This document shows, one piece after another, positions 1 to 12,327 of a DNA stretch of 64,000 nucleotides (positions are counted from its first letter, which is position 1; each line of letters opens with the position of its first letter). Source of the stretch: Trissonchulus latispiculum (lineage: Eukaryota > Nematoda > Enoplea > Enoplida > Ironidae); contig JASAND010021057.1 in the NCBI GenBank assembly GCA_030248195.1, forward strand, positions 1 to 64,000. Direction: 5' to 3'. The notes beneath the pieces were generated by a model. The model saw only the letters and a list, made by a program, of their open reading frames with translations, had not been told where the DNA came from and did no database searches. Made by a program: the position numbers and the translations under genes.

Positions 1-875
1 AGAATCTACGTTTCTAGATTCTATGATAGCGAAGACTCTATGATTGCGACGCCACATCGCGGACTTGAGACATTGGGCATTAAGGAAGACAACTTCAGTG
101 TTGTGTCTTTGTACCCTCTGTTGTCAAAGTTGCCAGAAGAAATTCGGATAGATTTGAACCGAAAGAATGGTTGCCAGAAATGGGATCTGACTCAGCTAAA
201 GAAGCTGCTAAAGGAAGAGATTGTAAGCGAAAGCAAACTCAAGCTACACCCACTGTGTAGAAGAAATCAGCAGTGGGGAAGCTGCGTGATACTTTTGAAG
301 CTTCTGTATCAAGGACCAAATGTATGTTTTGCAGAGGACCGCACTATTCTGACGAACGCAGAAAATTTCCTGACGTACCTACGGCCTACGGGAAAGCAGC
401 AACTGAAAGGTCGATGCTTTGGTTGCCTAAGAATTGATCATGTAGGTTCAGCATGTCCTAATCCGAAGAAATCTTATCACTGTGGTGGCAGACACCACAG
501 AAGCTTGTGCGCACGAAAGTTTGGAAACCAAAAGCTATTAAAGCAGCTGAAGCAGTTAATGAACAGCAGGATTCCTATGAGACGTCCCAACCAGCTATGT
601 TGTCTACTGGACAAAAGGTTGTGATGCAAACAGCTACCGTGGAAGCGTGAGGATCTAAAGGAACAATGAAAGCCAGATTGTTTTTTGACACGGGAAGCCA
701 AAGACCGTATACAACGACCAGTGTTCAGAAAAAGCTCGGTTTGAAGCCAGTCAGTCATCAAACAATATGTGTCTGTACATTCAGTTCAGATCAGAGTCAT
801 CATATTGTCCGGCTAGAATCTGGTGATGCTGTCGATTTCCACCATGAAGCCACAACTGGACCAAGGCCCATATAG
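1..875 (+). pseudogene. BEL/Pao retrotransposon fragment: gag zinc-knuckle end plus protease, broken
   Basis: A 194-codon open frame (40-624) resembles the C-terminal part of BEL/Pao gag: a helical stretch of the type LPEEIRxxxxR...W.L..L...L..EI, then a CX2CX4HX4C knuckle (C-F-G-C...H...C, about residues 126-139). A second knuckle keeps CGGRHHRSLC but its first cysteine is replaced by tyrosine. After a TGA at 648-650 the next open frame (666-875) begins with an aspartic-protease motif, FFDTGSQR, typical of the Pao peptidase A17/DUF1758 region. No reverse transcriptase follows; coding similarity stops near 875. The fragment lies antisense to the receptor gene further right. It is decayed and truncated by the window start, so upstream gag may continue outside. 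Family assignment is from motif recognition only. Confidence 0.72.
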
Positions 876-1384
876 TGACAGAGCAAGACCAAATAATCGC
901 TAATCTTTCCTTAGCACATCCAAAATTGCACGTGGTAGAGTAACCAATTTTGCGTCATAAACAACATAGGTTTCAAAAGTGGGATTCCAAAATGGCACAC
1001 AAATATTGAAGACAAAATGGGTTCCTAATTCATGCGTGCGCTGGCTGAAATAGTGTGGTGGCTAGTTGTTTCAGTAGTTGTTGGGTACAAGACAGATTGT
1101 TTGTTGGAAACTTGTATTTATGGTGTCTGTATTAATATGAATGTTAAGATTGTTTGTTGGATTATAAAGGAGAGTTAATGTACAGGTCAGTGGCGGAAGT
1201 GCAAGGGATTGGGAATGTGTAGGGGTTTTGTTGTGTACAAGGCATATTGCTAGTGGGCTAGAGGGATAGTGTTGTTGTTGCAGGCTTGCTTGATGTACAA
1301 GACACTTTCTGATGAGCGAGTGAGTAGCTAGGTTTTGTGCCGACGTAGTAGCTATGTGGTGAGTGTTTGAATGTGCAAAGTGTG
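876..1384. other. Spacer between BEL/Pao fragment and minisatellite
   Basis: No coding exon or RNA gene recognised. From about 1080 on there are diverged, partly reverse-oriented pieces of the following minisatellite unit, for example TGTACAAGACACTTT near 1293, the reverse complement of the unit core AAAGTGTCTTGTACA. The array therefore seems to change orientation near its left edge. Confidence 0.4.
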
Positions 1385-3790
1385 CAAATATTGCAAAGAG
1401 TCTTGTACAAATACAAAACCCCCTTACTACCACTAACTCTCTCTGCATCTGACGGAAAGAAAATGACATTTTGCAAAGTGTCTTGTGCAAATGCAAACCC
1501 CCTTACTACCACTAACTCTCTCTGCATCTGACGGAAAGAAAATGACATTTTGCAAAGTGTCTTGTACAAATGCAAACCCCTTACTACCACTAACTCTCTC
1601 TGCATCTGACGCCCCTTGCAACCACTAACTCTCTCTGCATCTGACGGAAAGAAAATAACATTTTGCAAAGTGTCTTGTACAAATACAAAACCCCTTTACT
1701 ACAAACACTCTCTGCGTCGGGGGGGGGAAGAAAATGACATTTTGCAAAGTGTCTTGTACAAATGCAAAACCCCCTTACTACCACTAACTCTCTCTGCATC
1801 TGACGGAAAGAAAATGACATTTTGCAAAGTATCTTGTACAAATGCAAACCCCCTTACTACCACTAACTCTCTCTGCATCTGACGGAAAGAAAATGACATT
1901 TTGCAAAGTGTCTTGTACAAATGCAAACCCCCTTACCACCACTAACTCTCTCTGCATCTGACGGAAAGAAAATGGCATTTAGCAAAGTGTCTGTTACAAA
2001 TGCAACCCCCTTACTACCACTAACTCTCTCTGCATCTGACGCCCCTTGCAACCACTAACTCTCTCTGCATCTGACGGAAAGAAAATGACATTTTGCAAAG
2101 TATCTTGTACAAATGCAAACCCCCTTACTACCACTAACTCTCACTGCATCGGACGGAAAGAAAATGACATTTTGCAAAGTGTCTTGTACAAATGCAAAAC
2201 CCCTTACTACCACTAACTCTCACTGCATCGGACGGAAAAGAAAATGACATCTTGCAAAGTGTCTTGTACAAGACCAAACTTCCCTTGCAACCTTGTCATT
2301 TTGCAAACTGTCTTGTACAAATGCAAAACCCCCTTACTACCACTAACTCTCACTGCATCGGACGGAAAGAAAATGACATTTTGCAAAGTGTCTTGTACAA
2401 GACCAAACTTCCCTTGCAACCACTAACTCTCTCTGCATCTGACGCAAAGAATGACATTTTGCAAAGTGTCTTGTACAAATGCAAAAACCCCCTTACTACC
2501 ACTAACTCTCACTGCATCGGACGGAAAGAAAATGACATTTTGCAAAGTGTCTTGTACATATGCAAACCCCCCTACTACCACTAACTCTCTCTGCATCTGA
2601 CGGAAAGAAAATGACATTTTGCAAAGTGTCTTGTACAAATGCAAAACCACCTTACTACCACTAACTCTCACTGCATCGGACGGAAAGAAAATGACATTTT
2701 GCAAAGTGTCTTGTACACATGCAAAACCCCCTTACTACCACTAACTCTCACTGCATCGGACGGAAAGAAAATGACATTTTGCAAAGTGTCTTGTACATAT
2801 GCAAACCCCCCTACTACCACTAACTCTCTCTGCATCTGACGGAAAGAAAATGACATTTTGCAAAGTGTCTTGTACAAATGCAAAACCCCCTTACTACCAC
2901 TAACTCTCACTGCATCGGACGGAAAGAAAATGACATTTTGCAAAGTGTCTTGTACACATGCAAGACCCCCTTACTACCACTAACTCTCACTGCATCGGAC
3001 GGAAAGAAAATGACATTTTGCAAAGTGTCTTGTACAAATGCAAAACCCCCTTACTACTACTAACTCTCTCTGCATCTGACGCTCCTTGCAACCACTAACT
3101 CTCTCTGCATCTGACGCGAAGAAGATGGCATTTTGCAAAGTGTCTTGTGCAAAACCAAACGTCCCTTGGAACCACTACCACTACCTCTGCATCTGACGGG
3201 AACAAAATGACAGTTTGCAAAGTGTCTTGTACACATGCAAAACCCCCTTACTACCACTAACTCTCACTGCATCGGACGGAAAGAAAATGACATTTTGCAA
3301 AGTGTCTTGTACATATGCAAACCCCCCTACTACCACTAACTCTCTCTGCATCTGACGGAAAGAAAATGACATTTTGCAAAGTGTCTTGTACAAATGCAAA
3401 ACCCCCTTACTACCACTAACTCTCACTGCATCGGCGGAAAGAAAATGGCATTTTGCCAAGTGTCTTGTACACATGCAAAACCCCCTTACTACCACTAACT
3501 CTCACTGCATCGGACGGAAAGAAAATGACATTTTGCAAAGTGTCTTGTACAAATGCAAAACCCCCTTACTACTACTAACTCTCTCTGCATCTGACGCTCC
3601 TTGCAATCACTAACTCTCTCTGCATCTGACGCGAAGAAGATGGCATTTTGCAAAGTGTCTTGTGCAAAACCAAACGTCCCTTGGAACCACTACCACTACC
3701 TCTGCATCTGACGGGAACAAAATGACAGTTTGCAAAGTGTCTTGTGCAAAACCAAAGTCCCTTGGAACCGCTACCTCTTCATCTGACGGC
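1385..3790. repeat. 79-bp minisatellite array (about 30 units)
   Basis: Tandem copies of a unit of about 79 bp that contains TTTTGCAAAGTGTCTTGTAC, a C-run, TTACTACCACTAACTCTC, and GCATCTGACGGAAAGAAAA. Two sub-types alternate: TCTCTCTGCATCTGACGG and TCTCACTGCATCGGACGG. Shortened units ending in GACGCCCCTTGCAACC interrupt the run. A larger block repeats with a period of about 515 bp: the variant GCGAAGAAGATGG occurs at 3116 and again at 3631. Open frames over the array arise from the repeat and are not genes. Confidence 0.9.
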
Positions 3791-3879
3791 TAAGAATCCA
3801 GTTCTGTTAGCCCACTACCACGGGGCACACACAAAACCAAAACTAATATTAACAAAACAACTGCAGACAGCTTCTACAG

Positions 3880-3972
3880 CATTTTGCAAAATTCCAACTT
3901 CCATTTTGCAAGTTCCAACTCTAACTTGCACTTTGCAACTTGCAACTTGCATTTTGCAAGTTGCCACTTGAC
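3880..3972. repeat. Short TTGCAACTTGCA-type repeat
   Basis: Runs of TTGCAAGTTCCAACT, TTGCAACTTGCAACTTGC and ATTTTGCAAGTTGCCAC form a simple degenerate repeat between the two minisatellites. Confidence 0.6.
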
Positions 3973-3994
3973 GCATCCATCAATCAACTACCAC

Positions 3995-4690
3995 AAAATG
4001 GCACCCCAAAGTGAGAGTCAAAATGCCTACCAAACATGAGATCCGAACTGTCCACTAAAAGTCGGAGCAAGACAGCCACCCGAAAGTTGGAGACGAAATG
4101 GCATCAAAACCTTGGAGACAAAAAGACACTCAAAAAGTCTACTCATCACATATCTTTACATAACTTGATCACCTTTCACGGATGGGAGGCAAAGTGGCAC
4201 TCAAAAGTTGGAGCAAAAGTGTCATCCAAAAGTTGAGAGGAAAAATGGCACCCAAAAGTTGAGTCAAAGTAGCACATAAAAGTTGGAGCAAAAATGTCAC
4301 CCAGAAATTGCAGTAAAAACGCCACCCAAAAGTTGATAGTCAAAATGGCACCCAGAAGTTGGAGACAAAATGGCTCCCAAAGCTGGCAACATAATGGCAC
4401 CCAAAAGTTGGAGACAAAATGGCACCCAAAAGTTGTAGCAAAAATGTCACCCAGAAATTGCAGTCAAAACGTCACCCAAAAGTTGAGTCAAGTGGCACCC
4501 AAAAGTTGGAGACAAATTGGCACCCAAAGCTGGCAACATAATGGCACCCAAAAGTTGGAGACAAAATGGCACCCAAAAGTTGTAGCAAAAATGTCACCCA
4601 GAAATTGCAGTCAAAACGTCACCCAAAAGTTGAGTCAAGTGGCACCCAAAGTTGGAGACAAAATGGCACCCAAAAGTGAGAGTAGTCACA
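3995..4690. repeat. 25-bp minisatellite, second array
   Basis: Tandem units of about 25 bp of the form GGCACCCAAAAGTTGGAGAC followed by AAAAT, with variants GTCACCCAGAAATTGCAGTC and CAAAGCTGGCAACATAAT. A composite block of about 145 bp is duplicated (roughly 4378-4520 and 4525-4665). Not coding. Confidence 0.85.
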
Positions 4691-5540
4691 TATAAGCTTG
4701 ATCACCTTTTACAATGGGAACTAAAATTAACTCAAAGCCACTCATAATTGGGAAAAACAACACCCGAAAATGGCATCCAAAGGAAGTGTCACTCAAAATG
4801 GAAGCAAAACAGTCACCCAAAAAATGGGGATCTAAAATGATATCCAAATATCGCTCAATTAACGTTTCCTATATTACCTATAGTGGTTGCAACTTGAACA
4901 CCACTTGATCTTAAAAGCTCAAGATGTACTGTTTTGTAGAACAATGAATGGTTTCGACTGTTGATTGAATCTGGAACTGCATTCACAACTACGACCAAGG
5001 ATTGGATTAACCTTTGAATCGAAATTAGACTTGAAGTCAGTTTCATCATGCAGCCATGCTGTTATTTGACGGGAAAGAAAATGAAAGAAAATGAGAAATT
5101 TTCTTTAAATAATGAAAAGAAAAAGAAAATGTTCCTTGAATTTCATAATTTTATTAATGACTATATGCTGGACTAAGTCTAAACTATTGGCAACACTTGC
5201 ACTTTTCACCTATGCTTAGTGTACATATTTTCCCTCTTATACATATTGTTTCTATCATTGACGCGGACATCTGTCAAATCTTAGCTTGCGCTATTGCAAT
5301 TTTCTTCTTCCTCAAGAAAAAGAAAAAATGAAAGAAAATTTTATTAAAATTTTGTCCATCAAATAACGGGTCACCCTTCTATGCGATGGCAGGAGGGGTA
5401 GGTATGTACATATGGTGGGGAAGGTATGTACATGAGGTGCATCAGATATGTACATAGTCCAAAAATGCATGTACAACTGTATACAATAAATGCATACATA
5501 CACACAATATATACAATACATACAATCCACACATATGGAG
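4691..5540. other. Non-coding spacer with A-rich patches
   Basis: No exon recognised. GAAAGAAAATGAAAGAAAATG-type A-rich stretches occur at 5070-5130 and 5313-5345; the 5400-5540 stretch has TACATA/ACAATA simple repeats. Confidence 0.4.
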
Positions 5541-5547
5541 GAGAAGG

Positions 5548-5650
5548 ATCCCCTCCCCTCTCCCTTTCCCTTCCCCATTCCCCTCTCCCTCTCCCTCTTC
5601 CCCTCTCCTCTCCCTCTCCATTCCCCTCTCCCTCTCCCTCTCCCTTGCGA
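5548..5650. repeat. CT-rich (CCCTCT)n simple repeat
   Basis: A pyrimidine tract dominated by CTCCCTCTCCCTCTTCCCCT on the plus strand. Confidence 0.85.
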
Positions 5651-5737
5651 ACATGTTCCCCCCTCCCCCGTTTTTCATATTAAAAAGTCCCATTCACACC
5701 AGCTTAACTGGTGCCTGAACGGTGCCAGGAGGAACAA

Positions 5738-7700
5738 TGTCATAGGAACACCCATGTGTGTGTGTAGGGGTATGTGTATGTGTATATGCTGAACGATGTC
5801 ACGAACGATGTCATGGGGGTCCCCATGTGTGTAGGGGTATGTGTATATGCTGAGCGATGTCACGAACGATGTCATGGGGGTCCCCATGTGTGTGTAGGGG
5901 TATGTGTATGTGTATATGCTGAACGATGTCACGAACGATGTCATGGGGGTCCCCATGTGTGTGTAGGGGTATGTGTATGTGTATATGCTGAGCGATGTCA
6001 CGAACGATGTCATGGGGGTCCCCATGTGTGTGTAGGGGTATGTGTATATGTGTATGCTGAGCGATGTCACGAACGATGTCATGGGGGTCCCCATGTGTGT
6101 GTAGGGGCATGTGTATGTGTATATACTGAGCGATGTCACGAACGATGTCATGGGGGTCCCCATGTGTGTGTAGGGGTATGTGTATGTGTATATGCTGAGC
6201 TATGTCACGAACGATGTCATGGGGGTCCCCATGTGTGTGTAGGGGTATGTGTATGTGTATATGCTGAACGATGTCACGAACGATGTCGTGGGGGTCCCCA
6301 TGTGTGTGCAGGGGTATGTGTATGTGTATATGCTGAGCGATGTCACGAACGATGTCATGGGGATCCCCATGTGTGTGTAGGGGTATGTGTATATGTGTAT
6401 GCTGAACGATGTCACGAACGATGTCATGGGGGTCCCCATGTGTGTGTAGGGGTATGTGTATGTGTATATGCTGAGCGATGTCACGAACGATGTCATGGGG
6501 GTCCCCATGTGTGTGTAGGGGTATGTGTATGTGTATATGCTGAGCGATGTCACGAACGATGTCATGGGGGTCCCCATGTGTCTGTAGGGGTATGTGTATG
6601 TGTATATGCTGAACGATGTCACGAACGATGTCATGGAGGTCCCCATGTGTGTGTAGGGGTATGTGTATGTGTATATGCTGAGCGATGTCACGAACGATGT
6701 CATGGGGGTCCCCATGTGTGTGTAGGGGTATGTGTATATGTGTATGCTGAGCGATGTCACGAACGATGTCATGGGGGTCCCCATGTGTGTGTAGGGGCAT
6801 GTGTATGTGTATATACTGAGCGATGTCACGAACGATGTCATGGGGGTCCCCATGTGTGTGTAGGGGTATGTGTATGTGTATATGCTGAGCAATGTCACGA
6901 ACGATGTCATGGGGGTCCCCATGTGTGTGTAGGGGTATGTGTATGTGTATATGCTGAACGATGTCACGAACGATGTCGTGGGGGTCCCCATGTGTGTGCA
7001 GGGGTATGTGTATGTGTATATGCTGAGCGATGTCACGAACGATGTCATGGGGATCCCCATGTGTGTGTAGGGGTATGTGTATATGTGTATGCTGAACGAT
7101 GTCACGAACGATGTCATGGGGGTCCCCATGTGTGTGTAGGGGTATGTGTATGTGTATATGCTGAGCGATGTCACGAACGATGTCATGGGGGTCCCCATGT
7201 GTGTGTAGGGGTATGCGTATGTGTATATGCTGAACGATGTCACGAACGATGTCATGGGGGTCCCCATGTGTGTGTAGGGGTATGCGTATGTGTATATGCT
7301 GAACGATGTCACGAACGATGTCATGGGGGTCCCCATGTGTCTGTAGGGGTATGTGTATGTGTATACGCTGAACGATGTCACGAACGATGTCATGGGGGTC
7401 CCCATGTGTGTGTAGGGGTATGCGTATGTGTATATGCTGAACGATGTCACGAACGATGTCATGGGGGTCCCCATGTGTGTGTAGGGGTATGCGTATGTGT
7501 ATATGCTGAACGATGTCACGAACGATGTCATGGGGGTCTCCATGTGTCTGTAGGGGTATGTGTATGTGTATATGCTGAACGATGTCACGAACGATGTCAT
7601 GGGGATCCCCATGTGTGTGTAGGGGTATGCGTATGTGTATATGCTGAACGATGTCACGAACGATGTCATGGGGGTCCCCATGTGTGTGTAGGGGTATGTG
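5738..7700. repeat. 69-bp minisatellite with 690-bp higher-order repeat
   Basis: About 28 tandem copies of a 69-bp unit built from GAACGATGTCACGAACGATG, the near-palindrome CATGGGGGTCCCCATG, and GTGTGTAGGGGTATGTGTAT. Because 69 is divisible by three, reading frames stay open across the array on both strands (plus 5774-7801, 675 codons; minus 5811-7778, 655 codons; minus 6200-7783, 527 codons). Rare variants recur exactly ten units apart: AGGGGCATG ends at 6110 and 6800, and GATGTCGTGGGGG lies near 6284 and 6974. A 10-unit block was therefore duplicated as a whole. The inferred peptides are pure 23-residue repeats, rich in Cys/His/Val on one strand; I regard them as non-coding. Confidence 0.93.
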
Positions 7701-7707
7701 TACATAT

Positions 7708-7755
7708 GTACGCTGAAACATATACATATATATATACATATATATATATATATAA
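7708..7755. repeat. TA/TACA microsatellite
   Basis: ACATATACATATATATATAC-type dinucleotide repeat directly after the 69-bp array. Confidence 0.8.
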
Positions 7756-8486
7756 AGTTGATAATTTCGTGTTGCCATCGCATGGATTATCTACCAAATA
7801 ACGGCATGGCTGTAGTTTACAATGCACAAAATCATTTATGTGCTCAGTCAACATAACATAGTTAGCTAGCTTTATTTAGTGTCTGCCCGATTGCTGAATT
7901 TCTTTGGCCTATGCTTGTTTGTTGATACTTAAAGCATAAACGTTTAACATGGACGGAGACATCAAAACTGCAAAGCAATAAGAGAATATTATGCCGCTTA
8001 ACAAAGCAAAGCATGCTCTGATTAATGGACCTACTAAAGACCATAATGGAATTTTATTGTTTCAGTATATCCACTCAACTTACGCGTTTGCTCTGACAGC
8101 GTTAACAAATATACAACAGTACAGGAGCAGCAAAAAACATGCATAATGCTTGCTTGCTTATTATTACTAAGAGTACATAAACGAAGAGTGTGACAAGCTT
8201 CTCACTCTTAGTTACAATGTTATACAAAATCTTAAGAATATTGGTCAAAGAATCTTAAGTTTCGGCTGCGAAAAAGCGCAAAAGATGCCATGGGAACAAA
8301 GTAGAGTCAATATTGAATGCATGGTTAAACAATAAATTTTAAGGCATTTTTAAAGCTATCAATATCAAAAGTTTCGACACTAATAAAGGACTCCAAACAC
8401 ATCATGCACATACGTAGGTCACAGGCAGCGTTTATCTGCGTATATCTGCAGGCAGTCAGAAGCAGGCTATGTTTGTCGATGCTAAC
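7756..8486. other. Intron or flank after the M1 exon, with a fragment of a foldback family
   Basis: I looked here on the minus strand for the receptor exon that should follow M1 (pore loop, M3 with SYTANLAAFLT) and did not find it. Positions 8166-8215 contain AAGAGTACATAA and AGAGTGTGACAAGC...ACTCTTAGTTA, an end fragment of the foldback family seen complete at 15858-16226. Confidence 0.45.
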
Positions 8487-8761
8487 CTGTGCATATCGTG
8501 AAATGTCATAATGAAAGACCCGTGACGTTCATACGGAGAAATCTTGTTAAGTATTCCCACAGCAAGGCCACAACAAATCAACAAAAGCAACAGCATTTGC
8601 CACAGTCGATGATCAAATGGATCCATAAATCGAAAGGCACCAAGACCACCCTTTCTCTTCATTATGAATGTTAAGCCGGTTTCAAAGAAGGCAGCAGTGA
8701 AATCAAAATCTTGATGTCTCACACCTGAGATCGTGAGAGTACCAGCGCCAATATCACAGTA
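8487..8761 (-). CDS. iGluR exon: end of S1 and membrane segment M1
   Basis: Acceptor ATCTATTTTAG before 8761, donor CACAG|GTTAGC after 8487. Starts CDIGAGTLTISGVRHQDFDF, the equivalent of ADIAVAPLTIT.VRE..IDF; the arginine that binds the ligand carboxylate is kept while the usual Pro two residues before the Thr is replaced. M1 follows (RLWQMLLLLLICCGLAVGIL) and ends NKISPYERHG; most iGluRs have SPYEW. Exit in phase 2, so at least one more exon must follow. Confidence 0.9.
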
Positions 8762-11700
8762 CTAAAATAGATCAGTTGTATAATTCATACAAACATTTGG
8801 AATTATTGTTAGCTACGTAGCGTGATCTGGTGGATGCTGTGCAGTGTTCAGATGTACATATATAGACAAACAACAAGTCATGAGCTTAGGCGAATGACCC
8901 AAGCACAGACTCACAAAGTAAACCAATATACAAGATATTCATGGGCACACGTCTACACACTTCAATTAAAATTTGACCTTTGCTTTAATGAGTCTATTTT
9001 GAAAGAACAGGGAAAGAAATGTTATTGTGAAAGAAAGAACTAAACTTTATTTTGAAAAGTTCTTTCTTTTAACTGGCGTAGCTGTAGCTTTGATTAGAGC
9101 AATATTTTAACTTCAGTTAATATTAGTAAGGCCAACAGTTTATAATACCAAGAGTAAGACACTCAGCTATTCCTAATAGAATAAGCTTGCAAGATGCTCG
9201 AAACATTAAGGACGAAATCTCGGGGGGTGGGGCTTCTCAGCGTGTAAGCATACAACGCTGACATTTTTTAAAAACGGGTGTTTCCGACAAATTAAATACT
9301 ATTACTTGAGCTAGAAAAATCGTACAGCAATAAGTTTTATATCATTATGTTTCGTTGAACGAGATCTTTTTAGCGATTTAAAAATTATATAGTTCGGTTT
9401 AGGCAATCCCTCATAAATTCAGCAACAACGTAAGGCATTTCTAAGAAATTATGAAATTTCCAGAATTTTCGAGGCAAGGATGCTTTATTGCCGGTTCTGT
9501 AAGAGATTACCTGAACCGAACTATATAATTTTTATATTGTTAAAAAGATCTCAGTCTACGCAACATAATGATATAAAAATTATTGCTGTACAACTTTCCT
9601 AGTTCAAGTTATAGCATTTAATTTGTCGAAAACGCCCGTTTTAAAAAATGACAGCATTGTATGTTTACATGCTGAGAAGCCTCCCCCCCCCCGAGATTTC
9701 GGCCTTAACGTTTCGAGCATCTTGCAAGCTTATTCTATTAGGAAGAGCTGAATATCTTACTCTTTGTATCATAAACTCTTGGTAAGGCGGAGATCGGAGT
9801 CGGTCATCGCCTTAAGTATATACAAATATATATTAGATTTGGATAGTTTATGGTAAACTTTATACAGAACAGTGAATGGCTTACGGTAGCCAAAGCACAA
9901 ACAATCACATTAACAATTATTTAGGACATTTAAGAGCTTTAAAGCCTACGCCTTCTTCAATTTCTTTGAGGATTCCATTCCATTGGCCAGTAGCTTCAGA
10001 TTTTCCGCCCCATTCTTCGTCCCGGGGGTACCTTAGAGTTACATTAAATCCAATGGTTCTGGCCAGAGTCAGGAAGAATTCTACGTTAAACCCTAAAAGA
10101 AGAACAGATAAAATATTCATTCTTAATCAAACAGCGCTAATTACTGTGCTGATTTTCAAGATAAAAGCAACAAATCACACTTTGCAAACTAATAATCAAC
10201 GAAGCTGTAATTCGCGTGTGTGTCAAAAACCTTTCAGAAGTTAAAAAATTAAGCTTCAGTTTGGCACAAATTCTCAAATAGGATACTGGTATTTATCCTA
10301 GTTCTCATCATTCGATGCTTGTTCAACGAATCCATGAACTTAAGTATACAGTACAACTTTTGCTAATTAACTTAATCTTTACATAAGTATCAAATTCAAT
10401 AACAGTATAAAAACTAAGCAAACACGAAAACTTGAAATAGTCTTTTTGATTTATACCACCTCCAATATCATTAGTCGACAGATACGACAAATTCGACGGT
10501 TTTTTATTCAGCCATATAGTCTTCCATCCTCCCGTATCCGAATCTGTATGAGTGCAAGCGTAAACAGTTTTCCCCTTCAGAGTGCTAAGTGAGTCCGAAG
10601 CTGTATTCATGCCACCAATAAATTGCATAGGTCTGCTTATGCTGAACTTCCCTGAGTCTAACCATTCTCCAACCTAAAGTCAGCACTGGAAAGTTATTAC
10701 AAGTGGCTGTGCGGATAAGTAAATTATATTATAATTATTACATTGGCAAATAACTACGCGGTTTTACATCTTGCATTTATGTAAGAAACTGATCCTCTGA
10801 ACTGGTGGTCACTTACCTGGGGCATGTGATATGAGAACACAAGGTTAAACGAAAATGCCTCGGAGATTCCTTGGGTGGGAAATAATAATTTACAGAAACG
10901 AATGATTTGAGTGTACGGCACGCATCTGAATTTTTTCATTTCGGCCAGCCGCAACCCGACACACCCAAACATTTAACGATATATACCTTTTGCCATTTGC
11001 CACTAATGTAATTCACATATTCGTATTTTGATGGAAATTGAGCTGTTGCCTAAAATAGATAACTATTTGCACTAAACTGATCTTGGATACTACACGAGAA
11101 AGCTAAATTGATCACTTTTCGTCAACAATGTCTAATGTTGTTTCTCTTACAGTGCCACTGGTTGCATCACGAGGTCGAAGCTTGTTGCGTTAAGGAACGA
11201 TACAGCAAAAGGAAGGGACTTCGAATTGATACTTCCACTCTTAGGGTTCGGCTTTTGTCGGCTTAGTCCGAGACCGAAACCGAGATCTAGACGGAGACCG
11301 ATATCTAGACCGAGACAGCAATTTCAAGCTGCAATTTTTTGGATTTAGGCTCAGTTTGAGGGACTAAAGACGGTGTCCCTAAAGAAGTCCTTAGATGAAG
11401 GTGAAGATGAAAGATGAAAGATCAAGATGAAACAGTTCCGTTGTCAACCTAGGAACTCAGACCACATTAGGAACTCTATAAGTGAAATTAAAGGATAGAA
11501 GGAAAAAGCATTAACAAGATGACCCCTATAAGAGGCATAGTTCTGCGTCAGATCAGCACACTTGCAATATTCTCGTCTTTTGCACAGAGGCGTGAACTTA
11601 CGCTATCCAACTCAATGCTTCACAAAGCAGACAAAACGTGCTGTTTACAATGAAGGTATCAAATGAAACTTTTCGAAAGTTTCACTTATTATCATTTGAA

Positions 11701-12212
11701 CTATTCTTTAGACTGCGTTATAATTGTCTTGTAAACTAAGCAATTTTTGTTTTGTTAGTTTGGTTTATCTCTAAATATATAAACAGCAAATACAAAGAAT
11801 AAACCAAGGGCTCATAAGCTTTTGAGCGCCTACTACTTACGGAAGGATAACATGGTCTTTCGTAAACGGCTCCAAAACTTGTCAGTGTATTGCGCGATCA
11901 TTTGATTTTTCGGAATGTTGAAAAATCAAAAAAACAAAAATCAACGCGTTGTTTTTGATTTTTAATTTTTGTTTATTCAGAAAAATCAAAAATAAGTTTG
12001 ATTTTTGTTTTTTGTTTTTGCAGTAGAAAAACAAAAATCAACAATTAACAATCAAATTTTTCCCACCAATGGGTCGCTGCATTGAATTTTTCTCTGAAAA
12101 ACAAAAAACAATCAACAAGCTTTTGTTGGTCGCCTTTTAGTGCGTACACAAGACGTGCTAATCATAGATGTACATCCTAAAACGGGTAGCTAGCTTTTAC
12201 ACGTGTTTACGT

Positions 12213-12243
<31 letters not shown>

Positions 12244-12258
12244 CATATATACATACAC

Positions 12259-12327
<69 letters not shown>

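Noticed and set aside
1071..3613. Many 60-140-codon frames on both strands
   Set aside because: All are translations of the 79-bp minisatellite unit.
5056..5372. Possible foldback with GTTATTTGACGG / CCATCAAATAAC ends
   Set aside because: The matching ends are only about a dozen bases and the rest is A-rich simple sequence; no target duplication.
5774..7801. 675-codon plus-strand frame and 655/527-codon minus-strand frames
   Set aside because: They are the in-phase translation of a 69-bp tandem repeat, open on both strands at once; no non-repeat domain is present.
8222..8340. Minus-strand stretch considered as the pore-loop exon after M1
   Set aside because: No usable acceptor or donor and no SLW...Q or SYTANLAAFLT-like motif in any frame.
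10817..10972. Minus-strand frame ending FSFNLVFSYHMPQ with a good GTAAGT donor, considered as a receptor exon
   Set aside because: The exon at 11042-10987 joins directly in phase to VGEW at 10673, giving the canonical ATD end; inserting this piece would break the family's order.
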